The translations under genes and the position numbers were made by a program. DNA of 5,169 nucleotides from Patescibacteria group bacterium (lineage in GTDB: Bacteria > Patescibacteriota > Patescibacteriia > S139-126), in the NCBI GenBank assembly GCA_015485755.1, contig WFTD01000056.1, forward strand, positions 1 to 5,169. Direction: 5' to 3'. Below, in pieces: positions 1 to 5,169 of the stretch. The notes beneath the pieces are model-generated. The model was given only the letters and a program-made list of their open reading frames with translations. It made no database searches and was not told the origin of the DNA. Every line of letters starts with the position of its first letter. Position 1 is the first letter of the stretch.

Positions 1-1
1 C

Positions 2-1111
2 CACCAATTAGCCCCGCCTGCGCCTGCCAAACTTGATGATAGCAAGACTTTGTTTTTCTTTGATGTGGAGGATGAGGAAGAAATAAGAAAGATAGCCAAA
101 TCAAAAAATATTACCGCCCCTTCTTTTTTGGCTGACGAAGTAGCGGCTGATATAGTAAACCGTTCAGGTTTGCGTTTGTCTGCCGAGCAAAAAAAGAGGG
201 TTATTAGTATTTTAGTGTCACGGCTAAAACAGGTCAGGGAAAAGCATGAGGCATTGTTAAGACTGGTTGACAAAAATATTGGCGGCGGTCTGACTGAGCA
301 GCAAGCTGAAGATTTATTAAAAAAAGTTGATGATTTTTTGTCTGCCCATCAAGAAAAGGGCAAATCAACATCTCCGGCGCCAACTGAGCTTGACAGGCTG
401 ATTCGCCAGGCTGATGATATTTATGAAATAAAACCGCCTTCAGATACCAGTGAAGGTTTGTCAGAGAAGCAGATAAAAGCGCAGACTTCTGCCAGCCAGC
501 CAGCAACAACTTCTGATTATAAGCAGGCTATTATAGATGAAATAGCATCCAAACAGCCAGAGCTAATGCAAGAGCCCCAGTTTACACCCCCATCAACGCC
601 GCCGGTAGATTTGCCTGTTGCCAGTGACAAGCCAACAAAAGAGAAGCCTCAAGCAGCGGGCAACCAAAAGCAGGCTTTAGCTGCTGATAAATCAACAACT
701 AGAGCCACAGCTGAAACAGTGGTCAAAAGGAAAGCCTCGCCGCCTTCTGGCAAACCAAGGGTTGAGGATGTTAAAGTTAGCAGGAGATTATTGGGGCCGA
801 TAGATGAGCTGCGTTATTTGAGCGTAGATGAGTTTAGGCGGTTGGGCGAGTCAGCTGAGGAAAGAATCAATAAAATAAAACAAAAAATATCAATTTTAGA
901 AGAAGAGTCATTTGCCCAGAAAATAGAGGGAATAAAAGCTTGGCGCACTTCCCCAGTTTATCAGTTATATTTGCAAATTGGTCGGGAAAGCATGGAGCAA
1001 GGCAAACCGGTTAAAGATGTTATTGCAGACAGGCAAGTAAGGGGAGATAAATATTTAACCTGGGAGGAGTTTACTTTGATTTCTGATTTAAACCAACAGT
1101 TAAGATTTTAG
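2..1111 (+). CDS. Uncharacterised T4SS-linked protein, 5'-truncated by window edge
   Basis: The reading frame is open to the left edge: the codons before the TTG at 50 read HQLAPPAPAKLDDSKT without a stop. The TTG is therefore an internal Leu codon and the true start lies upstream. Three parts are visible. The first (about nt 50-370) is charged and helical, starting FFFDVEDEEEIRK and later carrying a Lys/Arg-rich helix and a GGGLTEQQAEDLLKK segment. The second (about nt 370-760) is a low-complexity linker rich in Pro, Ala, Thr, Ser, Gln and Lys. The third (about nt 761-1108) is a compact helical module with LLGPIDELRYLSVDEFRRLG, EEESF, IKAWRTSPVYQLY and GRESMEQGKPVKDVIADR. There is no signal peptide, membrane segment or nucleotide-binding motif in the visible part, so it is probably cytoplasmic. 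It ends 3 bases before the PrgI gene and is probably cotranscribed with it. I recall similar C-terminal modules beside PrgI/VirB4 in Patescibacteria but know no function. A cytoplasmic adaptor or regulator of the secretion ATPase is only a guess. Confidence 0.85.
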   Translation, partial: HQLAPPAPAKLDDSKTLFFFDVEDEEEIRKIAKSKNITAPSFLADEVAADIVNRSGLRLSAEQKKRVISILVSRLKQVREKHEALLRLVDKNIGGGLTEQQAEDLLKKVDDFLSAHQEKGKSTSPAPTELDRLIRQADDIYEIKPPSDTSEGLSEKQIKAQTSASQPATTSDYKQAIIDEIASKQPELMQEPQFTPPSTPPVDLPVASDKPTKEKPQAAGNQKQALAADKSTTRATAETVVKRKASPPSGKPRVEDVKVSRRLLGPIDELRYLSVDEFRRLGESAEERINKIKQKISILEEESFAQKIEGIKAWRTSPVYQLYLQIGRESMEQGKPVKDVIADRQVRGDKYLTWEEFTLISDLNQQLRF

Positions 1112-1114
1112 CTT

Positions 1115-1555
1115 ATGCAGCAGTTTTTAGTTCCACAATTTATTGATGTTGAAAGTAAAATTTTGGGCCCAATAACTGTGCGCCAGTTTGTGATTATGCT
1201 GGTGATGATTGGCACTTTATTTATTTTTTACAAGGCTTTTGATTTCGCCACTTTTTTGGTCTCTGGTTTTTTTGTTTTGATAATTGGAATTGCTTTTGCC
1301 TTTGTTAAGGTAAATGGAATGCCTTTTCATTTTTTTGTTTTAAATTTAGTCGCTAGTTTAACCAGGCCAAGCTTGCGGGTGTGGCGCAAAGACAGCCAAG
1401 ATTTTGGAGTGGAAGAAGAAAATAGCGCCAAGGCCACCAGCATTGACGATGTAGTTGCCCCGCCCCGCAAACAAATCAACCGCACCCGTTTATCTGAATT
1501 GTCTTTAATAATAAATACAGGCGGATATTACAAAGGAAAAAATAATTCTTTATAA
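1115..1555 (+). CDS. PrgI family membrane protein (VirB3-like T4SS component)
   Basis: This 146-residue protein matches the PrgI family of small membrane proteins encoded just upstream of VirB4-type ATPases in Gram-positive and Patescibacteria conjugation-like loci. PrgI-type proteins are thought to do the job of VirB3, holding the ATPase at the inner face of the membrane. The N-terminus carries the family pattern VPQFIDVESKILGPITVRQF (residues 6-25). Two hydrophobic helices follow, at about 25-39 and 46-64, joined by a short KAFDFAT turn. Then comes a VNGMPFHFF stretch and the TRPSLRVWRK end of the conserved region (around residue 92). The polar C-terminal tail of about 50 residues is longer than the conserved domain needs and I do not recognise it. 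The ATG lies 3 bases after the previous stop with no Shine-Dalgarno sequence, suggesting translational coupling. It was chosen because it places VPQFIDV at the expected N-terminal position. Family assignment is firm; the VirB3 role is inferred from the family. Confidence 0.9.
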   Translation: MQQFLVPQFIDVESKILGPITVRQFVIMLVMIGTLFIFYKAFDFATFLVSGFFVLIIGIAFAFVKVNGMPFHFFVLNLVASLTRPSLRVWRKDSQDFGVEEENSAKATSIDDVVAPPRKQINRTRLSELSLIINTGGYYKGKNNSL

Positions 1556-1565
1556 ATTATAAGGT

Positions 1566-2249
1566 ATGAAATCAAATAAATTGGCTGGACAAAAAATAAA
1601 AGTTTCCACCCAAAAATACCTTGATATTGCTGAAATACGCAATGATACTGTAGTTCTAAAAGACGGCACCCTTCGCGCTGTTTTGCTTGTTTCTTCAATC
1701 AATTTTGCCCTCAAATCAGAAGATGAGCAAGAGGCAATTATTTCCGCCTATGTTAGTTTTCTCAATTATTTGGATTTTTCCCTGCAGATTGTTATTCAGT
1801 CCCGCAAGCTCAATATTGATCCATATTTGCAAAGCCTGAAGGAACAAGAAGCCAAACAAACCAATGAACTGCTGCGAGCCCAAATTGCTGATTACCGCAA
1901 TTTCATCGTGCAATTAGTTGAATTGGGTGATATAATGAGTAAACAATTTTATGTAGTAGTCCCTTATAGCCCAGTTAGCCAGCAGGGACAGAAAAAATTT
2001 TGGGATAGAGTAATGGCAATATTTTCAGCTGGCAAAATCGTTAAATTAAAACAGGAAAAATTTGCCAAATACAAAGATATGCTGGATAAGAGAGTTGAGT
2101 TTGTTATGTCTAGCTTGGCTAGCATTGGTTTGAATTCTGTGCGGCTTGACACTCAAAGTTTGATAGAGCTTTATTACAATACTTACAATCCTGATACTTA
2201 TGAGCAGGAAAAATTGCACAATATTGAAGAGTTAAGAATAGCCAAATAG
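1566..2249 (+). CDS. TraC-like domain protein (VirB4-associated, no ATPase motifs)
   Basis: This 227-residue soluble protein has the look of the TraC-like domain found beside, or at the N-terminus of, VirB4/TraC-type conjugation ATPases. Visible signatures are QKYLDIAEIRNDTVVLKDGT (residues 16-35), then LRAVLLVSSINFALKSEDEQEAI, a YVSFLNYLDFSLQIVIQSRKL segment split around residues 62-82, a charged helix, and the FYVVVPYSP strand (128-136). A basic coiled helix and a LIELYYNTYNPD C-terminal motif follow. There is no Walker A or B motif, signal peptide or membrane helix. Alternating beta and helical segments fit an alpha/beta fold like VirB4 N-terminal domains. Its ATG is 10 bases after the PrgI stop, and its stop is 1 base before the VirB4 start, so coordinated production with VirB4 is very likely. 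A separate N-terminal-like subunit that pairs with the ATPase is my inference. The AAGG at 1561-1564 sits too close to the ATG to be a normal ribosome site. Confidence 0.85.
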   Translation: MKSNKLAGQKIKVSTQKYLDIAEIRNDTVVLKDGTLRAVLLVSSINFALKSEDEQEAIISAYVSFLNYLDFSLQIVIQSRKLNIDPYLQSLKEQEAKQTNELLRAQIADYRNFIVQLVELGDIMSKQFYVVVPYSPVSQQGQKKFWDRVMAIFSAGKIVKLKQEKFAKYKDMLDKRVEFVMSSLASIGLNSVRLDTQSLIELYYNTYNPDTYEQEKLHNIEELRIAK

Positions 2250-2250
2250 T

Positions 2251-4137
2251 ATGTTTGATATTAGAAAAATAAACAAAAACAACAAACCAGAGAATTTGCC
2301 ATTAACAGCGCGAGAAAAAAAGGAAATGGAAATAAAGCAGCAGTTGTCAGAAAAAGAGCTGCTTGAGGCTGAAAAAGTTTTTCGTGAGGGGATTGTTCGC
2401 GTTCGCGACCTGATTGCGCCATCAGCTATGAAGATAACCCCATCTTATTTGGAACTTGGCAATTATTTTGTTAGGACATTATTTGTAGTTGATTACCCTC
2501 GTTATATTAGCGTTGGTTGGTTTTCTCCAGTTATCAATTATGCCGCCACGATGGATATTGCTATGTTTTTTTATCCTGTCCCTTCAGAAGTTGTTTTGAA
2601 ACAGCTCAAGAACAAGGTGGGCGTGTTGGAAGCGCAGCTTATTGCAGATGCTGAAAAAGGCGCCCCGCGCGATCCTATTAGAGAGACAGCCTTGCGTGAT
2701 ATTGAAAAGCTGCGGGATGATTTGACCCAGGGCATTGAAAAGTTTTTCCAGTTTGCTTTGTATGTTACTCTTTACGCCCGCTCCAAAGAAGAACTTGACA
2801 AGTTGACAGAAAAGATTGAAGCGTTGTTTGGCTCCAAGCTTGTTTATACCAAAAGAGCTTTATATCAAGCTGAGCAGGGGTTTAACTCTACTTTGCCTCT
2901 TGGCAATGACGAATTGATGATTTCATTTAATATGAATTCATCACCTATTGCTTCTTCTTTCCCCTTTATTTCAGCTGAACTTACTTCTGACAATGGCATT
3001 TTGTACGGCATCAATCGCCACAATAACAGCTTGATTTTATTTGATCGCTTTTCTTTGCAGAACGCCAACTCAGTTGTGTTTGCCACTTCTGGCGCTGGCA
3101 AGAGTTATGCTATCAAACTTGAAGTATTGCGCAGTTTGATGATGGGCACGGATGTAATCATTATTGACCCGGAAAAGGAATACCAGCATTTGTCCGATGC
3201 AGTTGGCGGCACTTATATAAATATTTCTTTGGCTAGCGATGAAAAAATAAACCCTTTTGATTTGCCTCGGCCGGTTGGCGATGTAAAAACTGGAGACATT
3301 ATCCGCAGCGCTGTTATTACCTTAAAAGGACTGCTAAGGATTATGCTTGGCGATATTACCCATGAAGAGGATTCTATTTTGGACAGGGCCTTGCTTGAGA
3401 CTTATGCCAAAAAAGATATCACGCCTGAAAGTGATTTGAGCGAGGTAGAAGCGCCAATAATGTCTGATTTTGAAGAGGTGCTGTCAGGAATGGAAGGGGC
3501 AGAGGATTTGGTAGTAAGGTTGAAAAAATATACCGAGGGGACTTTTTCAGGACTTCTAAACCATCCTACAAATATTGATATGCGCAACCAGTTGGTAGTA
3601 TTTTCTGTTAGGGACCTGGAAGATGAACTCAGGCCAATAGCTATTTATACAATTGTTAACTACATCTGGAATGTAGTTAGGTCAGAGCTCAAAAGGAGAA
3701 TTTTGGTTATTGATGAGGCTTGGTGGCTGATGCAAAATGAAGACAGTGCTAAGTTTATTTATGCTTTGGTTAAGCGTTGCCGCAAATATTATTTAGGTGT
3801 TACCACTATAACGCAGGATGTTAATGATTTTTTGCGGTCTCCTTATGGCCAGGCGATTGTTACCAACTCCTCCCTTCAGCTTTTGTTAAAGCAATCTCCA
3901 GCAGCTATTGATGTGGTGCAAAAAACATTTTTGTTGACCGAAGGAGAAAAATATTTGCTGCTTGAGTGCGGCGTGGGCGAGGGGATATTTTTTGCCGGTC
4001 CTAAACACGCCGCTATAAAAGTAGTTGCTTCTTATACCGAAGACCAGCTCATTACTTCTGATCCGAAACAGCTTTTGGAAATAGAGCAAGCCAAAAAGGA
4101 ATTTGAAGAACAGATGAAAAAACAAGGTATGTTGTAG
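2251..4137 (+). CDS. virB4: VirB4-family type IV secretion ATPase
   Basis: This is a complete 628-residue ATPase of the VirB4/TrbE/CagE family, the energy source of type IV secretion and conjugation machines. It acts at the cytoplasmic face of the membrane. A charged helix (about residues 20-48) leads into the N-terminal domain (about 50-250) with ELGNYFVRTLFVVDYPRYI and GWFSPVINYAATMD. The RecA-like motor follows. Walker A is ATSGAGKS (278-285, with K284 and S285). Next come DVIIIDPEKEY (301-311) and the INPFDLPRP loop. Walker B is ILVIDEAWW (D488, E489). Then come KRCRKYY (508-514) and TQDVND (Q522, D523), and a NSSLQLLLKQ strand. All motor motifs are present, so it should be active. Its first Walker A position is Ala rather than the usual Gly. 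Size is a little below classical VirB4 proteins of about 800 residues, perhaps because the preceding gene supplies an extra N-terminal domain. Start is 1 base after the upstream stop, without a Shine-Dalgarno sequence, suggesting translational coupling. Confidence 0.96.
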   Translation: MFDIRKINKNNKPENLPLTAREKKEMEIKQQLSEKELLEAEKVFREGIVRVRDLIAPSAMKITPSYLELGNYFVRTLFVVDYPRYISVGWFSPVINYAATMDIAMFFYPVPSEVVLKQLKNKVGVLEAQLIADAEKGAPRDPIRETALRDIEKLRDDLTQGIEKFFQFALYVTLYARSKEELDKLTEKIEALFGSKLVYTKRALYQAEQGFNSTLPLGNDELMISFNMNSSPIASSFPFISAELTSDNGILYGINRHNNSLILFDRFSLQNANSVVFATSGAGKSYAIKLEVLRSLMMGTDVIIIDPEKEYQHLSDAVGGTYINISLASDEKINPFDLPRPVGDVKTGDIIRSAVITLKGLLRIMLGDITHEEDSILDRALLETYAKKDITPESDLSEVEAPIMSDFEEVLSGMEGAEDLVVRLKKYTEGTFSGLLNHPTNIDMRNQLVVFSVRDLEDELRPIAIYTIVNYIWNVVRSELKRRILVIDEAWWLMQNEDSAKFIYALVKRCRKYYLGVTTITQDVNDFLRSPYGQAIVTNSSLQLLLKQSPAAIDVVQKTFLLTEGEKYLLLECGVGEGIFFAGPKHAAIKVVASYTEDQLITSDPKQLLEIEQAKKEFEEQMKKQGML

Positions 4138-4152
4138 TCTGATTGGCGATTT

Positions 4153-4170
4153 TGGTTTATAATAAAGCCA
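4153..4170 (+). other. Imperfect inverted repeat overlapping the -10 element
   Basis: The 18 bases can fold as a stem of TGGTTTA against TAAA-G-CCA, with a bulged G at 4167 and a three-base TAA loop (4160-4162). Seven base pairs are possible, mostly A-T. No run of T follows, so an intrinsic terminator for virB4 is unlikely. A weak RNA hairpin or a protein-binding site over the TATAAT are alternatives. The match could also be chance. Confidence 0.25.
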
Positions 4171-4172
4171 GG

Positions 4173-4184
4173 TAAATTAATTTA
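4173..4184. repeat. Perfect 12-base palindrome TAAATTAATTTA
   Basis: This self-complementary 12-mer lies 10 bases downstream of the TATAAT and 5 bases before the ATG at 4190, in the position of an operator or leader element. It consists only of A and T, so it occurs easily by chance and would form a weak hairpin. I record it because of its placement; no function is claimed. Confidence 0.3.
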
Positions 4185-4189
4185 ACTTT

Positions 4190-4759
4190 ATGGATGATAA
4201 AATAAAAAAAATAGCATTATTTTTGGCCATTTTGTTGGTGGCAGGGGGAGTGATTTGGTGGTTTTTTCGCCCAACAGCCAAACCGCCTTCTCCCAGCCAA
4301 CCAACCGCGCCAACTTCCCAACCTTCAGTGGTAAAAGAGAAAACAGTAGTGCAGGAAAATTTATTAAAGCAAGTGGAAGGCAAGAGCGAGGAAGAAATAG
4401 GCGATTATGCAGAGGTTTTAAAAGTAAGCAGATATTTTACAGAAAGGTATGGCAGTTTTTCCTCTGATGCGGCTTGGCAAAATTTGCAAGATGTAAAATT
4501 GGTAGTTACAGATGATTTGTGGCAGGATTTTGAAGAATTGATGGCGAAACCAGCCAAACAAGACAATTTTTATAGCATGCAAACCAAAGTTTTGTCATTG
4601 ACAGTTGACAGTATTGACAATAATAAAGCCCAGGTTACAGTTTCAGTCCAGCAAACAGAAACAAAAGGAAAAGAGCAAAACACAACTTACAACAAAAAAA
4701 TAATTGAACTTGTCAAAGACAAGGGCAAATGGAAGGTGAGTAATTTTTTTGATAAATAA
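4190..4759 (+). CDS. Membrane-anchored VirB8/NTF2-like protein, probable T4SS scaffold
   Basis: This 189-residue protein has a short basic N-terminus (MDDKIKK), one membrane helix (about 8-26, ending IWWFFR) and a stalk rich in Pro, Ser and Thr (28-47). A folded outer domain follows from about residue 70 to the end. The domain has FTERYGSFSSD (83-93), LVVTDDLWQDFEELM, YSMQTKVLSLTVDSID, an alternating strand AQVTVSVQQTETKG, and a closing KGKWKVSNFF (178-187). The order of a helix with YGS, a short helical region, then several strands ending in a WKV strand is typical of NTF2-like folds, including VirB8 and TcpC-type conjugation scaffolds. By analogy it would sit in the membrane with its domain outside, bridging secretion components. 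The assignment rests on pattern and neighbourhood, not close identity. It follows virB4 by 52 bases and abuts the next gene. No Shine-Dalgarno sequence is visible; CAGG at 4169-4172 is too far upstream. Confidence 0.82.
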   Translation: MDDKIKKIALFLAILLVAGGVIWWFFRPTAKPPSPSQPTAPTSQPSVVKEKTVVQENLLKQVEGKSEEEIGDYAEVLKVSRYFTERYGSFSSDAAWQNLQDVKLVVTDDLWQDFEELMAKPAKQDNFYSMQTKVLSLTVDSIDNNKAQVTVSVQQTETKGKEQNTTYNKKIIELVKDKGKWKVSNFFDK

Positions 4760-5169
4760 ATGTTAATCAGGCTTTTTACAATATTTTTGTTTTTATTTGT
4801 TTATTTTGGCAGTTTCACCTTGCCTGTTTTTGCTCAAAGCAATGATGATTTTTTTAAAATATGCTGGACAGAGAGTGATTGCTACAAAGACCCCCGAGCT
4901 TCAGATAAGGATAAAAATACAGGAAGTAAATATGAATTTGTTCCAGGCAAATACTTGCCAGACGGCGATGTTTGCAAAGTGAAAGGCAAGGAAAATGAAA
5001 TTGGCAGGTGCTATTACAAGCCAAGGCTGATTGATTTGCAGGTTAAAATACCTTTGATCGGCAATGTAAAAGATGTTTTATCTGATAAATATTTTAGTGA
5101 TAACAAGGTCAAGACAGACAAACGGTCGGGAGAGGTAAGCGCTGTGGCAGGCTTCCCTGCCTATATAGC
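4760..5169 (+). CDS. Exported Cys-containing protein, 3'-truncated; possible T4SS pilin-like protein
   Basis: The frame from the ATG at 4760 stays open to the window end, giving 136 full codons of a longer gene. Residues 1-25 form a textbook signal peptide: an N-terminal MLIR, a strongly hydrophobic Phe/Leu-rich core, and a VFA cleavage site before Q26-S27. The mature part is hydrophilic, with four cysteines (C35, C41, C72, C84) in ICWTESDC, GDVCK and IGRCYY contexts, then LIDLQVKIPLIGNVKD and FPAYI at the edge. In Patescibacteria, as I recall, exported proteins with a GxCY motif followed by an IP(I/L)xG segment often continue into two membrane helices and are annotated as T4SS pilin-like; those helices would lie beyond the window. 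The ATG immediately follows the TAA of the VirB8-like gene in the same frame, so this is the earliest possible start and coupling is likely. GGAAGGTGAG at 4731-4740 resembles a ribosome site but lies about 20 bases too far upstream. Confidence 0.82.
   Translation, partial: MLIRLFTIFLFLFVYFGSFTLPVFAQSNDDFFKICWTESDCYKDPRASDKDKNTGSKYEFVPGKYLPDGDVCKVKGKENEIGRCYYKPRLIDLQVKIPLIGNVKDVLSDKYFSDNKVKTDKRSGEVSAVAGFPAYI

Larger units (their letters stand above)
4138..4189 (+). promoter_or_regulatory. Candidate promoter between virB4 and the VirB8-like gene
   Basis: This 52-base gap is the only real intergenic space in the window. A perfect TATAAT lies at 4158-4163, placing transcription start near 4170 and leaving a leader of about 20 bases before the ATG at 4190. 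The -35 side is poor: the nearest candidate, TTGTAG at 4132-4137, matches TTGACA at only three positions and sits 20 bases away. There is no TG extended -10 element. A second promoter for genes five and six is therefore plausible but unproven, since an AT-rich gap can give a chance match. Readthrough from the upstream operon remains equally possible. Confidence 0.45.

Noticed and set aside
50..52. TTG as the start codon of the first gene
   Set aside because: The same frame continues without a stop to the left edge and encodes a Pro/Ala-rich stretch like the later linker. No ribosome site precedes the TTG, so it is read as an internal Leu codon.
490..509. Short CCAG/GCCAGC tandem repeat
   Set aside because: It is only about three units long and encodes part of the Ala/Ser/Gln/Pro linker, so it is ordinary low-complexity coding sequence.
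1928..1936. Extended -10 like TGATATAAT inside the TraC-like gene
   Set aside because: It encodes the GDIM stretch of the protein, has only a 3-of-6 -35 match at the right distance, and lies over 300 bases from the next start. Chance is the simpler explanation.
4138..4189. Intrinsic terminator after virB4
   Set aside because: The only stem available is short, A-T rich and bulged, with no T run after it.
234..4383. Several minus-strand open frames of 60-90 codons opposite the genes
   Set aside because: All lie antisense to well-supported coding regions, lack convincing starts or domains, and are explained by chance openness opposite AT-rich genes.
4255..4467. Plus-strand open frame of 70 codons inside the VirB8-like gene
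   Set aside because: It is a frame-shifted shadow of the stalk region. It has no ribosome site and no domain, and the real gene in the other frame has coherent architecture.
4797..4982. Short plus-strand open frame of 61 codons
   Set aside because: It lies in another frame inside the exported-protein gene, which has a proper start abutting the upstream stop and a clear signal peptide. The short frame shows no recognisable features.
2..5169. Alternative genetic code (TGA read as Gly or Trp, as in some Patescibacteria relatives)
   Set aside because: Every gene reads to a TAG or TAA with no in-frame TGA, and Gly and Trp positions use normal codons. Five stops are too few to argue from the absence of TGA stops.

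Overview
The window is a compact stretch of six same-strand genes from an AT-rich bacterial genome (roughly 40% G+C by eye). Gene content and protein style point to a member of the Candidate Phyla Radiation (Patescibacteria), probably a metagenome-derived chromosome or contig. The main evidence is the order PrgI-family protein, separate TraC-like protein, VirB4-type ATPase, membrane-anchored NTF2/VirB8-like protein, and exported Cys-containing protein. As I recall, this order recurs in Patescibacteria genomes. The lineage is inferred from family knowledge, because no rRNA or other marker gene is present. All genes read through with the standard bacterial code. Stops are TAG or TAA only, with no in-frame TGA.

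Layout. (1) Positions 2-1111 hold the 3' part of an unnamed gene whose start lies before the window. It has an acidic helical N-terminal part, a long Pro/Ala/Thr/Lys-rich linker and a conserved-looking C-terminal helical module. (2) 1115-1555 encodes a two-helix PrgI-family membrane protein, the usual VirB3-like partner of a VirB4 ATPase. (3) 1566-2249 encodes a 227-residue TraC-like protein without nucleotide-binding motifs. (4) 2251-4137 encodes a complete 628-residue VirB4-family ATPase. These four genes are separated by only 3, 10 and 1 bases and look like one transcription unit. (5) After a 52-base gap holding a perfect TATAAT, 4190-4759 encodes a single-pass membrane protein with a proline-rich stalk and a VirB8/NTF2-like outer domain. 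(6) Directly abutting it (TAA then ATG), 4760 to the window end encodes an exported protein with a clear signal peptide. It runs off the right edge and may be the start of a T4SS pilin-like protein.

Together the genes look like the core of a reduced type IV secretion system. VirB4 would supply ATP-driven energy, PrgI would anchor it at the membrane, the VirB8-like protein would scaffold on the outer side, and the exported Cys protein would be a surface or pilus component. No relaxase, VirD4 coupling protein, transposase, RNA gene or CRISPR array is visible. Whether the system moves DNA, takes up DNA or mediates host contact cannot be decided here. No stretch of 300 bases lacks a gene. The only intergenic region of any size is 4138-4189.
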